Assembly: GCA_027483885.1 (NCBI GenBank)
Contig: JAIXTO010000222.1
Coordinates: forward strand, 1-38,402
Source: Rhizobiaceae bacterium
GTDB taxonomy: Bacteria; Pseudomonadota; Alphaproteobacteria; Rhizobiales; Rhizobiaceae
Direction of reading: 5' to 3'
DNA length: 38,402 nt
Shown here: piece by piece, positions 26,741 through 35,460 of the stretch
Position numbering within the stretch: position 1 is the stretch's first letter
Layout of the letters: every line of letters begins with the position of its first letter
Position numbers and translations under genes: made by a program
The notes under the pieces: model-generated
What the model saw: only the letters and a program-made list of their open reading frames with translations
The model's database searches: none
What the model was told of the DNA's origin: nothing

Positions 26741-27661
26741 GTGACCTTTGCGCTTGCAATCGAGCAGCTGCTGAACGGTGTTCAGCTCGGCGTCATGCTC
26801 TTTCTCATGGCCGCCGGGCTGACACTGATCTTCGGCGTCATGGGCCTGATCAATCTGGCCCATGGCTCGCTCTACATGGTGGGCGCCTTTGCCTGCGCAA
26901 CCGTGGCCGCCTTCACCGGTTCGTTCTGGCTTGGCCTTGTGGCAAGCCTTGCAGCATCTGCGGCGGCCGGCGCCCTCATCGAAATTACGGTGATCCGCAG
27001 GCTCTATGCCCGCGATCACCTTGATCAGGTGCTGGCGACGTTTGCACTCATTCTCATTTTTTCGGAGGGCATGCGCTGGCTGTTCGGCTCGTTCCCGCTC
27101 TATCTCGATATCCCGCCGCTGCTTGAGGGCGCCGTCGCGCTGCCGGGCGGGGCACAATATCCGCTCTACCGGTTGGCCATCATCCTCGCCGGCGCGCTTG
27201 TTGCCCTTGGCCTCTATGGGCTGATTTCCCGCACACGGCTCGGCATGCGCATCCGCGCTGGCGAAAGCGACCGTGAGATGATTGCCGCCCTCGGCGTCGA
27301 TATCCGCACACTCTACACGCTCGTCTTTGCTCTCGGCGCGGCTCTTGCGGGTTTTGCCGGCGGCATGGTCGGTGCGCTGCAGTCGGTGCAGGTCGGCATG
27401 GGCGAGCCGGTGCTGATCCTTGCCTTCGTCGTCATCGTCATCGGCGGCATCGGCTCGATCAAGGGGGCTCTCATCGGCGCGCTTCTGGTCGGCGTCGTCG
27501 ATACGATGGGCCGGCTGCTTCTGCCGCAGGTGTTGTCGCTGATGGTTCCCCCGGCGCAGGCGGGCCTCATCGGCGGGGCGCTTGCCTCCATGCTCATCTA
27601 TATCCTGATGGCGGTCATCCTTGCGGTCAAACCGCGCGGCCTGTTTCCGGCGCAGGCATGA
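26741..27661 (+). CDS. Branched-chain-type ABC permease (LivH-like)
   Basis: A 306-aa inner-membrane permease of the LivH family with about eight hydrophobic helices. It starts with GTG at 26741, preceded by AAGGG, nine bp after the binding-protein stop. Typical blocks are GLTLIFGVMGLINLAHGSLYMVGAF near the N-terminus, RTRLGMRIRAGESDREMIAALGVD in the cytoplasmic loop, and GGIGSIKGALIGALLVG. It forms the transport channel together with the LivM-like gene downstream. Confidence 0.94.
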   Translation: MTFALAIEQLLNGVQLGVMLFLMAAGLTLIFGVMGLINLAHGSLYMVGAFACATVAAFTGSFWLGLVASLAASAAAGALIEITVIRRLYARDHLDQVLATFALILIFSEGMRWLFGSFPLYLDIPPLLEGAVALPGGAQYPLYRLAIILAGALVALGLYGLISRTRLGMRIRAGESDREMIAALGVDIRTLYTLVFALGAALAGFAGGMVGALQSVQVGMGEPVLILAFVVIVIGGIGSIKGALIGALLVGVVDTMGRLLLPQVLSLMVPPAQAGLIGGALASMLIYILMAVILAVKPRGLFPAQA

Positions 27662-27672
27662 GGAGTTTTCTG

Positions 27673-28644
27673 ATGACCCGCGAAAACATCCTCAATCTCG
27701 TGCTGGCTTTGGCGCTTCTCGCGGTGCCGTTCATCGCGCAGGCCGCCGGCCAGCCCTTCACCATCACGCTTGCCACACGTATCGCCATCCTTGCGCTTGC
27801 TGCAACCGGGCTCAACATTGCGCTTGGCCTTGGTGGTCTCGTTTCCTTTGGCCATGCGGCCTTCTTCGGCGTCGGCGGTTATGTGGCGGGCATCCTGTCG
27901 TCGCACGCCTTTTCCGGCGATCCGATGCTGTTCGGTCTGTCCGGCTCCAAGCAGATGCTCGTCGTCTGGCTGGTCGCCATGATGACGGCCGGCGTCCTTG
28001 GCCTTGCCATCGGTGCGATCAGCCTGCGCACGTCAGGCGTCTACTTCATCATGATCACGCTCGCCTTTGCGCAGATGGTCTATTATTTCGCCATCTCCTG
28101 GCCGGCCTATGGCGGTGAGGACGGGTTGTCGATCGTCGTCAGAAACCAGTTTCCCGGCGTCAACACCATGCGGCCGATGAACTTCTTTCTGATCTGCTAC
28201 GGTGTGCTGCTGGTCGGCATCCTCCTCTCGGCGCTGATCCGCTCGTCGCGCTTCGGCGCGGCGCTTCAGGCGGTCCGCCAGAACGATGTGCGGGTGGCCT
28301 CCATCGGCATTTCGCCGATGCCGATCCGGCTCACCGCCTTCGTCCTCTCCGCCATGCTGACGGCAGTGGCCGGTGCGCTTTATGCCGATCTCAACCGGTT
28401 CGTCAGCCCGTCGATGCTTTCCTGGCACATGTCGGGCGAACTCATCGTGCTGATCATTCTCGGTGGCACCGGGCGGTTGATGGGGCCGGTCGCCGGCGCT
28501 GCCCTCTACGTCATCTTCGAATACCTGCTGGGGGGCCTGACCGAGCGCTGGCAGTTCTTCCTCGGCCTCATCCTGCTGGCAACCGTGCTCTTTGCGCGCG
28601 GCGGGCTGATCGGTCTCGTTGCGGGAAAGGTGCGTCATGGCTGA
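27673..28644 (+). CDS. Branched-chain-type ABC permease (LivM-like)
   Basis: A 323-aa second permease of the importer. The family blocks ALAATGLNIALGLGGLVSFGHAAFFGVGGY, RTSGVYFIMITLAFAQMVYYFA and RLMGPVAGAALYVIFEYLL are present. I prefer the ATG at 27673 because AGGAG lies 7 nt upstream. An ATG at 27658 overlaps the LivH-like stop as ATGA and would add five residues. Its own stop overlaps the next gene by 8 nt. Confidence 0.93.
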   Translation: MTRENILNLVLALALLAVPFIAQAAGQPFTITLATRIAILALAATGLNIALGLGGLVSFGHAAFFGVGGYVAGILSSHAFSGDPMLFGLSGSKQMLVVWLVAMMTAGVLGLAIGAISLRTSGVYFIMITLAFAQMVYYFAISWPAYGGEDGLSIVVRNQFPGVNTMRPMNFFLICYGVLLVGILLSALIRSSRFGAALQAVRQNDVRVASIGISPMPIRLTAFVLSAMLTAVAGALYADLNRFVSPSMLSWHMSGELIVLIILGGTGRLMGPVAGAALYVIFEYLLGGLTERWQFFLGLILLATVLFARGGLIGLVAGKVRHG

Positions 28645-29386
28645 TCCGGTCCTTTCCATCCAGAACCTCCACAAGAGCTTTGGCGCGCTGAAGGCGACTG
28701 ATGGTGTCAGCATCGATCTTCACCCCGGCGAAATCCATGCGCTGATCGGCCCGAACGGGGCGGGCAAATCGACCCTGATCCACCAGATCTGCGGCACGGT
28801 GAAGCCCGATTCCGGAACGATCACGCTGGCAGGCCGCGAGATTGGCCGTCTGCCGGTGGCCGAACGCGCCCGGCTGGGGCTTGGCCGCACGTTTCAGATT
28901 TCGTCGCTCGCCGGTGAATTTTCCGCCCTGCGCAATGTCATGCTGGCGGTTCAGGCCGGGCAGGGCTCGAGCTTTGCCTTCTTCAAGCCGGTGATGCGCG
29001 ATCGCTCGCTCACCGATGTCGCCATGGACCGGCTGCAGCGGGTAGGGCTTGCGGCGCGTGCCCATGTGCCGGCATCCGAACTGTCCCATGGCGAAAAACG
29101 CCAGCTGGAAATCGCCATTGCGCTGGCGCTCGATGTGAAGGCCTTCCTGCTCGACGAGCCGATGGCCGGCATGGGGCCGGAAGGCTCCAAGGTGCTGACC
29201 GGCTTTCTCGACAGCCTGCGCCAGGAGGCGCCGATCATGCTGGTGGAGCATGACATGGATGCCGTCTTTGCGCTGGCCGACCGGATTTCGGTGCTGGTCT
29301 ACGGTCGGGTGATCGCGACCGGCACGGTAAACGAGATCCGCAACGATCCGGCCGTGCGTCAGGCCTATCTCGGAGACCACGCCTGA
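28637..29386 (+). CDS. Branched-chain-type ABC ATP-binding protein (LivG-like)
   Basis: A 249-aa ATPase. Walker A is GPNGAGKSTL (about 37-46), the signature is ELSHGEKRQLEIAIALA, Walker B is FLLDEPMAGMG and the H-loop is LVEHDMD. The AGMGP after Walker B is typical of LivG rather than LivF. The ATG at 28637 overlaps the upstream stop (ATGGCTGA) and has AAAGG upstream. The final A of its stop codon is the first base of the next start (TGATG). Confidence 0.94.
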   Translation: MADPVLSIQNLHKSFGALKATDGVSIDLHPGEIHALIGPNGAGKSTLIHQICGTVKPDSGTITLAGREIGRLPVAERARLGLGRTFQISSLAGEFSALRNVMLAVQAGQGSSFAFFKPVMRDRSLTDVAMDRLQRVGLAARAHVPASELSHGEKRQLEIAIALALDVKAFLLDEPMAGMGPEGSKVLTGFLDSLRQEAPIMLVEHDMDAVFALADRISVLVYGRVIATGTVNEIRNDPAVRQAYLGDHA

Positions 29387-30069
29387 TGCTGCTCGACGTC
29401 AAGGATATAGCCACCTTCTACGGCGCAAGCCAGGCTCTGTTCTGCGTGAACCTTCACATCGCCGAAGGCGAGGTCGTGGCCCTGATGGGGCGTAACGGCA
29501 TGGGCAAATCGACCACCATCAAATCGATCTGCAACCTGATGCCGCCGAAATCCGGCGAGGTGCTGTTTGATGGCGCAGCGACCGGGCGCCTGCCGCCGCA
29601 CAAGGTTGCACGCCTCGGCATCGGGCTTGTGCCGGAAGGCCGCCGCTGCTTTCCGAACCTCACGGTCTACGAGAACCTGGTCGCCGCTGCCCGGCCGGGC
29701 CGCTGGACGCTGGAGCGGGTCAACGATCTTTTCCCCCGCCTTGCCGAACGGCGCGACCAGATGGCGCGCTCGCTGTCGGGCGGTGAGCAGCAGATGCTGG
29801 CGGTCGGTCGCGCGCTGATGACCAATCCGCGCCTCTTGATCCTCGACGAAGCGACCGAAGGCCTGGCGCCCGTCATCCGCCAGGACATCTGGCGGGCGAT
29901 CCGCACCCTGAAGGGCGACGGACTGTCGATCCTGGTGGTCGACAAGACGCTGTCGGAACTTTTGCCGGTGGCCGATCGCTGCGTCGTGCTGGAAAACGGC
30001 AAGACGGTGTGGGCCGGGCCGCCGGACGGGCTGACGCCGGATCTGCAGGATCGTTATCTCGGTGTGTAG
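29386..30069 (+). CDS. Branched-chain-type ABC ATP-binding protein (LivF-like)
   Basis: A 227-aa ATPase that completes the importer. Walker A is GRNGMGKSTTI (about 34-44), GIGLVPEGRRCFPNLTVYENL is the LivF hallmark, SLSGGEQQMLAVGRAL is the signature, and LLILDEATEGLAPVI carries Walker B. It ends 53 bp from the convergent aminotransferase gene with a strong hairpin in between. Confidence 0.94.
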   Translation: MLLDVKDIATFYGASQALFCVNLHIAEGEVVALMGRNGMGKSTTIKSICNLMPPKSGEVLFDGAATGRLPPHKVARLGIGLVPEGRRCFPNLTVYENLVAAARPGRWTLERVNDLFPRLAERRDQMARSLSGGEQQMLAVGRALMTNPRLLILDEATEGLAPVIRQDIWRAIRTLKGDGLSILVVDKTLSELLPVADRCVVLENGKTVWAGPPDGLTPDLQDRYLGV

Positions 30070-30072
30070 AAA

Positions 30073-30108
30073 TGCGGCTCTGGCGTCGGGGCGCAAGAGC
30101 CGCACTTT
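30073..30108. terminator. Bidirectional terminator hairpin
   Basis: TGCGGCTCT (30073-30081) pairs with AGAGCCGCA (30096-30104); the loop can pair further (GGCG with CGC). CTTT follows on the plus strand, and AAA at 30070-30072 gives a short T-run on the minus strand. It lies between the convergent livF-like and aminotransferase genes. Confidence 0.7.
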
Positions 30109-30122
30109 CATGAGAAAGGACG

Positions 30123-31337
30123 TCAGGCGCCCAGTGGGGTGGAGGTCGTTTTCTGGTCTGCCGGCAGTGCCGCGAGCCGCCCGGCAAGGACCGCCATGCG
30201 CTTCACGGCCTCTTCCAGTACCTCATCCGGCACCGTCAGCGAAATCCGGATAAAACCAGCCGCCTGATGGCCGAAGGAGGAGCCGGGCATGACGGCGACC
30301 TTTTGGCTCTGCAGCAGTTCCAGCGCATAATCGGCGCCGGATAGCCCCGTTGCCGTCACATCCACCACCACGAACATGCCGCCTTCCGGCATCATCGGCT
30401 TCAAGAGATTGCTGCCGGAGAGCGTATCGCGGACGATTCCGGCGCGGCGCTCGTAGTTGGCGCGCATGATGCCGGCCGTCTCAAAGGGCTTGGACAGTGC
30501 CAGCGCCGTCATGTCGGAAATGAACGGCTGGACGCCAAACAGCATGGTTTCCGACACCGGCAGCAACCTTTCGCAAAATTCCTCCGGGCCTGCCGCCCAG
30601 CCGCTGCGAAAACCGGGTGCTGCATGCGACTTGGAAATGGAGGACACGACGATGGTACGCTCGGCAAGCTCGGCCATGTCGAAGGGCGAGGCAAAATCCT
30701 CGCCGAAGATCAGCTGTTCATAGACCTCGTCGCAGACGATCCAGAGATCATGTTTGCGGCAGATCTTTCCGATGGCGGCAATTTCCGCCTCGGTCAGCAC
30801 GGCACCGGTCGGGTTGTGCGGCGTGTTCAACAGCAGCACACGCGCTTCCGGCGTGATCGCCCGCTCCAGATCTTCCGCCTGCATGTGGAAGCGGTTTTCC
30901 GGGCGAAGCGGCACGGGGATGAAATGCGCACCCGTCGAGGCGATCACGCCTTCATAGGTGGCATACAGCGGATCGCCGACCAGCACGCCGTCGCCGGCTT
31001 CCACCAGCCCGGTCATCACGGCATAAAGCGCGGTCTGCGTGCCGGGAAAACAGAGAAAGTTCTTTTCCGTCACACCCGGCCGACGCTTTTGATATTTTTC
31101 CACCAGCGCCTTCAGGACCGGCGGTTCGCCGCGGCCGTTGGAATAGCGGGTGCGGCCGGCATGCATGGCGCGTGCGCATTCGGCCAGAAGTTCCGGGTCC
31201 GGCGGCAGGTCCGGCTCGCCGATGGTGAGTTCAATGATCGGCTCGCCGGCAGCCTTCATGCGGCGCGCCTGCAGGTGAAGGGCCCAGCGGCCGGAACCGA
31301 GATCGGCCAGGCGGTCGGTGATGGAAGCGTAGCGCAC
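30123..31337 (-). CDS. Class I aminotransferase, AruH-like (arginine:pyruvate type)
   Basis: A 404-aa PLP enzyme of fold type I. NTPHNPTGAVL (Asn175), CDEVYEQLIFGE (Asp203, binds the pyridine N), SSISKSHAAPGFRSGW (Lys236, Schiff base) and the late RISL carboxylate Arg are in place. Long stretches resemble Pseudomonas AruH, the arginine:pyruvate transaminase: TQTALYAVMTGLVEAGD, PVPLRPENRFHMQAEDL and GGMFVVVDVTATGLSG. With a DDAH-fold hydrolase and a polar amino acid importer nearby, an arginine-like substrate is plausible, but related aspartate-type aminotransferases cannot be excluded. It is the last gene of the minus-strand unit, 15 bp after the regulator gene. Confidence 0.88.
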   Translation of the reverse strand: MRYASITDRLADLGSGRWALHLQARRMKAAGEPIIELTIGEPDLPPDPELLAECARAMHAGRTRYSNGRGEPPVLKALVEKYQKRRPGVTEKNFLCFPGTQTALYAVMTGLVEAGDGVLVGDPLYATYEGVIASTGAHFIPVPLRPENRFHMQAEDLERAITPEARVLLLNTPHNPTGAVLTEAEIAAIGKICRKHDLWIVCDEVYEQLIFGEDFASPFDMAELAERTIVVSSISKSHAAPGFRSGWAAGPEEFCERLLPVSETMLFGVQPFISDMTALALSKPFETAGIMRANYERRAGIVRDTLSGSNLLKPMMPEGGMFVVVDVTATGLSGADYALELLQSQKVAVMPGSSFGHQAAGFIRISLTVPDEVLEEAVKRMAVLAGRLAALPADQKTTSTPLGA

Positions 31338-31352
31338 GGAAAAATCTCCAGT

Positions 31353-31997
31353 TCAGGTGCGGATGGGAGCGACGAGATCGCCGGGGTTGAGGCCCAGCAG
31401 CCGCTCGACCGAGAGGATGGCGGTATCGGCGAGTTCATGATCGTGAAACATGTCGGACACCAGCGTTCCCTCCAGCCACAACCCGTCGATCAGGCCGTTC
31501 AATGCAATGGCATGGTGGCGGCATGTATCGGCAGCCAGCGGCTTTCCCTGTTCCGCGAAAAAGGCCTGCAGCAGATCCTGCAGCACCGACAGGAAGGCGA
31601 TGTAGTTTTCGCGGTGAATGGCGGCAAAGGCCGGCTCCACGCGGATATGGCCGATGAAGGCCGCCCAGAGCGACAGCATGCGCGGATCGGTGACCGGTGG
31701 CGTGAGGTTGCCGGCGACGAAGAGGATCAGGCGTTCGCGCGCAGTGCCCTCGCTGTCGGCGGCCGCAAAGGCCGGCGCGCTCATCATGCGCATCACCTCG
31801 CGATAGGCTTCCTGCATCATCAGGTCCTTGCTCGCGAAGTAATGCCGGATGAGACCGCCGGTCACGCCGGCGCGGGTGGCGATCTGGCGCACGGTGGCGC
31901 CCTGAATGCCAAGCTCGGCAATACAATCGAGCGTCGCGGTGATCAGGTCCTCGCGTCGCTCGGCCTCGGGGGCCCTATGGAAGGTGCGCCGGTTCAC
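31353..31997 (-). CDS. TetR/BetI-type transcriptional regulator
   Basis: A TetR-family repressor of 214 aa (225 if started at the ATG at 32030). The N-terminal HTH reads LGIQGATVRQIATRAGVTGG followed by LIRHYFASKDLM. The C-terminal ligand domain resembles BetI, with LSLWAAFIGHIRVEPAF and ALNGLIDGLWLEG. I prefer the GTG at 31997, which overlaps the upstream hydrolase stop by four bases (GTGA) with AGGTGG upstream; the ATG at 32030 has GAGGG 8 nt away and remains possible. Lying between an aminotransferase and a DDAH-like gene, it probably controls this unit, and perhaps the divergent importer, in response to the amino acid. Confidence 0.88.
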   Translation of the reverse strand: MNRRTFHRAPEAERREDLITATLDCIAELGIQGATVRQIATRAGVTGGLIRHYFASKDLMMQEAYREVMRMMSAPAFAAADSEGTARERLILFVAGNLTPPVTDPRMLSLWAAFIGHIRVEPAFAAIHRENYIAFLSVLQDLLQAFFAEQGKPLAADTCRHHAIALNGLIDGLWLEGTLVSDMFHDHELADTAILSVERLLGLNPGDLVAPIRT

Positions 31998-32872
31998 GCC
32001 ACCTGCCGCAGGATCGGGCGGGTGAGGCATGTCGGGCCGCCCTCGCAGGCGATGCAGAGCGCATCCGCCTCGAAGGTGGTCACGGTGCAGCCATGGGCTT
32101 CCATGGCAGCCTTGGTGGCGGGAAAACCTTCCACCATGATCACCTGACCGGGGCTCGTCGGCAACACGTTGAGGTTAAGGCCATTGCTTGCGGCAAAATC
32201 GGCTTCCGGCGCATGGATGAGCGTAAAGCCACGCTCCTTCAGCATCAGATAGAAGGCAGCCGGCATCAGCGGCGCATGGACGAGCGCCATGGTTTCGGTG
32301 AGCGGGCTGATCACCGACATCAGGTGCAGGCAGGCTTCTTCGCCCTGCCAGAGCGGCAGATCGTACCCGAGAACGGTGACGCCGATCGTGCCGAGAATGG
32401 CCGACAACTGCTCTATGCCGGACTGGTTGCTGCGCACGCCGCGACCGACGGCCAGCGTCTTGTCATCCACCCATACGCAATCGCCGCCTTCCACCGTGCC
32501 CGGCGCCTCGATGGTGCCGAGGATCGGGACACCGGCCTCGCGATAAGCCTTGGCATGCAGCGCCGGTTCGTCGGCGCGCAGCGGTTTGCCCATGCGCAGG
32601 ATCACGGCGCCCTTGTCTGTCATCAGCGAGGGATCATGCGTGAACATGGAATCGGCAAGTCCATCGCCCTCATCTTCCAGCCAGAGGATTTCGGCGCCGG
32701 AGGCGGCCACCAGAGCGGCAAACTCACCATGCTGGACAATCGCCTTTTCCGCATCGAAAGTCGGGCCGTAGTGCCATTGTGCGGCATCTGCGGCGAGAAG
32801 GCTTGCGCCGGGGCGGCGCATCAGCACGCGCGATAGCCGTGTTGCCATGGCCTGGCAGCCGTATCCATTCAT
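31994..32872 (-). CDS. Dimethylarginine dimethylaminohydrolase / arginine deiminase-fold hydrolase
   Basis: A 292-aa guanidine-modifying enzyme of the amidinotransferase (pentein) superfamily. The catalytic pattern is present: FTHDPSLMTD (Asp80), GTVEGGDCVWVD (Glu128, substrate loop), CLHLMSVISPL (His183) and CEGGPTCLTRPI (nucleophile Cys282). DDAH makes citrulline and dimethylamine from methylated arginine; arginine deiminase makes citrulline and ammonia. The length and motifs favour DDAH or a related small hydrolase over full-length ArcA (about 410 aa). GAGG lies 7 nt before the ATG at 32872; MATRLS at 32848 is an alternative. It is first in the minus-strand unit with a clear promoter. Confidence 0.85.
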   Translation of the reverse strand: MNGYGCQAMATRLSRVLMRRPGASLLAADAAQWHYGPTFDAEKAIVQHGEFAALVAASGAEILWLEDEGDGLADSMFTHDPSLMTDKGAVILRMGKPLRADEPALHAKAYREAGVPILGTIEAPGTVEGGDCVWVDDKTLAVGRGVRSNQSGIEQLSAILGTIGVTVLGYDLPLWQGEEACLHLMSVISPLTETMALVHAPLMPAAFYLMLKERGFTLIHAPEADFAASNGLNLNVLPTSPGQVIMVEGFPATKAAMEAHGCTVTTFEADALCIACEGGPTCLTRPILRQVA

Positions 32873-32917
32873 GGGAAACCTCTATGGTGTTGGTGATCAA
32901 AACAGGGGGTTGCCCTT

Positions 32918-32946
32918 ATTATACGCTTGAGTAATTTTTAGACAAG
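32918..32946 (-). promoter_or_regulatory. Sigma-70-type promoter of the DDAH-regulator-aminotransferase unit
   Basis: Read on the minus strand: CTTGTC (32946-32941), a 17-nt spacer, then a perfect TATAAT (32923-32918). Transcription would start near 32910, giving a leader of about 38 nt. The AT-rich spacer contains a loose inverted repeat (ATTA...TAAT) that may be the regulator's operator. Confidence 0.65.
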
Positions 32947-33057
32947 TGCAAAACTCCGGATCGAAACAACGGCGCCAGCACCGTCACACAATAAAAACTG
33001 CTGGGGGAATAGTCGGTTAAGGTGATCGGGCGATGAACGTCCGGCAGTGAAGGTAAC

Positions 33058-33831
33058 ATGGCGGAAACGGCGCAAGCCATTGAAGTGCGGGATCTTTTCA
33101 AGCGTTTTGGCCCGCTTGAGGTTCTGAAGGGTGTATCGCTGAGTGCAAAGCAGGGGGATGTGATCGCCCTGATTGGCGGCAGCGGATCGGGAAAATCCAC
33201 ATTCCTGCGTTGCATCAACCTGCTGGAGCTGCCCACGGCAGGCCAGGTTTCCATCCATGGCGAAACCATCGAGATGAAGAAGGATGGCCGTGGCGGATTG
33301 ATGCCCGCCAATCGCCGCCAGGTGCAGCGCATCCGCACGAAACTCGGCATGGTGTTCCAGAGCTTCAACCTCTGGCAGCACATGACGGTTCTACAAAATG
33401 TCATCGAAGTGCCCGTGCATGTGCTCGGCCAATCCCGCGATGAGGCAATTGCCACGGCCGAAACACTTCTGCGCCGCGTTGGCCTTTACGAGAAGCGCGA
33501 TGCCTATCCGGCATTCCTGTCGGGCGGCCAGCAGCAGCGTGCCGCCATTGCCCGCGCGCTTGCCATCCAGCCGCTGGTCATGCTTTTCGACGAGCCGACC
33601 TCGGCGCTCGATCCGGAACTGGTCGGCGAGGTCCTGACCGTCATTGGCGATCTGGCGCGCGAAAAGCGCACGATGATCATCGTCACCCACGAAATGGCCT
33701 TTGCCCGCCAGGTGGCCAACCACGTGGTGTTTCTGCATGGCGGCCATATCGAGGAACAGGGCTCGCCGGAGGCCATCTTCGAGAACCCGCAATCGGAGCG
33801 GCTGAAGAAGTTCATCAGTTCCATCCACTAG
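33058..33831 (+). CDS. Polar amino acid ABC transporter, ATP-binding protein (HisP/OccP-like)
   Basis: A 257-aa ATPase of the polar amino acid uptake family. Walker A is GGSGSGKSTFL (about 39-49), FQSFNLWQHMTVLQNV is the Q-loop region, LSGGQQQRAAIARAL is the signature, LFDEPTSALDPELV is Walker B and VTHEMAFARQV is the H-loop. The short insert ETIEMKKDGRGGLMPA before the Q-loop is seen in HisP/OccP-type proteins, which serve basic amino acids and opines. GAAGGTAAC precedes the ATG. It opens a four-gene plus-strand operon diverging from the DDAH-like gene. Confidence 0.94.
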   Translation: MAETAQAIEVRDLFKRFGPLEVLKGVSLSAKQGDVIALIGGSGSGKSTFLRCINLLELPTAGQVSIHGETIEMKKDGRGGLMPANRRQVQRIRTKLGMVFQSFNLWQHMTVLQNVIEVPVHVLGQSRDEAIATAETLLRRVGLYEKRDAYPAFLSGGQQQRAAIARALAIQPLVMLFDEPTSALDPELVGEVLTVIGDLAREKRTMIIVTHEMAFARQVANHVVFLHGGHIEEQGSPEAIFENPQSERLKKFISSIH

Positions 33832-33872
33832 AATAACGAAAAACAGACAGACATTACCGAAAGGGGAAAATC

Positions 33873-34655
33873 ATGAAGAACCTTCTCAAGTCCGCCGCAG
33901 TGGCGCTGGCCGTCAGCGTTGCCGCATTCGGCTCGGCTTCTGCCCAGGAACTCAAGATCGGCGTGGCCGCGGAACCCTATCCGCCCTTTTCCTCGCCGGA
34001 CGCGAGCGGCAAGTGGGTTGGCTGGGAAATCGAATTCATCGATGCACTGTGCGCTGAAGCCAAGGAAAAGTGCGTTGTGATCCCGGTTGCCTGGGATGGC
34101 ATCATTCCGGCACTGACCTCCAAGAAGATCGACGCCATCATCGGCTCCATGTCGATCACGCCCGAGCGCGAAAAGACGATTGCCTTCTCGGACAAGTATT
34201 ACAACACGCCGGCCGCCGTCATCGGCCCGAAGGGCGAGAAGTTCGATGCCACGCCGGAAGGCCTGAAGGGCAAGATCCTCGGCGTTCAGGTGTCCACCGT
34301 CTCGGCAGACTATGCCAAGAAGTATTTTGGCCCTGTTGTAACCGAGATCAAGGAATACCAGACGCAGGATGAGGCAAACCAGGATCTGGCCGCCGGCCGT
34401 ATCGATGCCACGCAGGCTGACTTGATCACGCTGCAGGCGTTTCTTGACAGCGAGCAGGGCAAAGCCTGCTGCGAAACCAAGGGCAATGTGAAGGACGATC
34501 CGGAAATTCTGGGCGCCGGCATCGGCATCGGTCTTCGCAAGGAAGATACGGCGCTGAAGGACAAGTTCAACGCCGCCATCAAGGCGATCCGTTCGAACGG
34601 CACCTACGACACCATTTCCAAGAAGTATTTCGCCTTCGACATCTACGGCAAGTAA
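33873..34655 (+). CDS. Polar amino acid ABC transporter, substrate-binding protein
   Basis: A 260-aa periplasmic binding protein of the lysine/arginine/ornithine type. A signal peptide (cleavage after ASA at about residue 24) is followed by LKIGVAAEPYPPFSSPDASG, the usual ligand-side start. GWEIEFIDALC, VAWDGIIPALTSKKIDAIIGSM and TPEREKTIAFSDKYYNTP contain residues that bind the alpha-amino and carboxyl groups. GIGIGLRKED follows near the end. AAAGGGGAAAA precedes the ATG. The neighbourhood (DDAH-like hydrolase, AruH-like aminotransferase) suggests arginine or a derivative as ligand. Confidence 0.93.
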   Translation: MKNLLKSAAVALAVSVAAFGSASAQELKIGVAAEPYPPFSSPDASGKWVGWEIEFIDALCAEAKEKCVVIPVAWDGIIPALTSKKIDAIIGSMSITPEREKTIAFSDKYYNTPAAVIGPKGEKFDATPEGLKGKILGVQVSTVSADYAKKYFGPVVTEIKEYQTQDEANQDLAAGRIDATQADLITLQAFLDSEQGKACCETKGNVKDDPEILGAGIGIGLRKEDTALKDKFNAAIKAIRSNGTYDTISKKYFAFDIYGK

Positions 34656-34672
34656 GCCGCCAGAGACCTGAC

Positions 34673-34708
34673 CGCCCGGCCAGTCGCTTTAACGCGTCGG
34701 GCCGGGCG
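34673..34708 (+). other. Intercistronic hairpin after the binding-protein gene
   Basis: CGCCCGGCC (34673-34681) pairs perfectly with GGCCGGGCG (34700-34708), with no T-run after it. Such stems between a binding-protein gene and its permeases usually protect the upstream mRNA and lower downstream expression. Confidence 0.6.
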
Positions 34709-34737
34709 TGTCTGTCCGGCCTTGAAAGCGCCTCTTC

Positions 34738-35460
34738 ATGGACGCCACTCTCAAACTTCTTTCGCTCTGGTCTCCGGGCTGGGGCGGCGTGCTCCTGACC
34801 GGTCTTCTCCATTCGCTGCAGGTGGCGTTCGGCGGCTATCTGCTCGGCCTTGTCATCGGCACCGGTGGCGCTGCCGGCAAGCTGTGGGGTGGGCCGATCC
34901 TGCGCGATCTTCTGGAGGTTTATACGACCGTCGTGCGCGGCGTGCCGGAACTCGTGCTCATTCTCATCCTCTATTACGCCGGCACCGATGCGGTGAACCA
35001 GCTGACGGCGCTTGTGGGCTTGCCGTCCATCGATATCAGCGGGCTTGCCGCCGGTATTTTTGTCATTGGCGTGGTGCAGGGCGCCTATTCGACCGAGGTC
35101 CTGCGTGGCGCGATCCTGTCCGTGCCGGCCGGCCAGCTCGAAGCAGCCCGCGCCTATGGCATGTCGCCGCTGCTGTCGCTCAGGCGCATCACGCTTCCGG
35201 CCATGCTGCCCTATGCGCTGCCGGGGCTCTCCAACCTCTGGATGATCGCCACCAAGGATACCGCGTTGCTCGCCGTCGTCGGGTTTGCGGAACTGACGCT
35301 GGTCACGCGTCAGGCCGCGGGCACCACCAAGGCCTATATGACCTTCTTCCTCGCCGCCGGCGCGCTCTATCTGGCCGTGACGCTGATCTCCAACCTGCTG
35401 ATCGCGCTTCTTGAAAAACGCGCCCGCCGTGGCCTGACCCGTCAGGGAGACGCGTCATGA
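34738..35460 (+). CDS. Polar amino acid ABC transporter permease (HisQ-like)
   Basis: A 240-aa inner-membrane permease with about five helices. TTVVRGVPELVLILILYY is the HisM/HisQ family N-terminal block. The EAA loop LEAARAYGMSPLLSLRRITLP (about 136-156) contacts the ATPase. The stop overlaps the next permease by four bases (ATGA). The Shine-Dalgarno is weak, in keeping with lower expression after the upstream hairpin. Confidence 0.93.
   Translation: MDATLKLLSLWSPGWGGVLLTGLLHSLQVAFGGYLLGLVIGTGGAAGKLWGGPILRDLLEVYTTVVRGVPELVLILILYYAGTDAVNQLTALVGLPSIDISGLAAGIFVIGVVQGAYSTEVLRGAILSVPAGQLEAARAYGMSPLLSLRRITLPAMLPYALPGLSNLWMIATKDTALLAVVGFAELTLVTRQAAGTTKAYMTFFLAAGALYLAVTLISNLLIALLEKRARRGLTRQGDAS

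Noticed and set aside
30624-32147. 507-codon plus-strand frame opposite the aminotransferase, regulator and hydrolase
   Set aside because: It runs antisense across three well-supported genes; a shadow of high-GC codon use.
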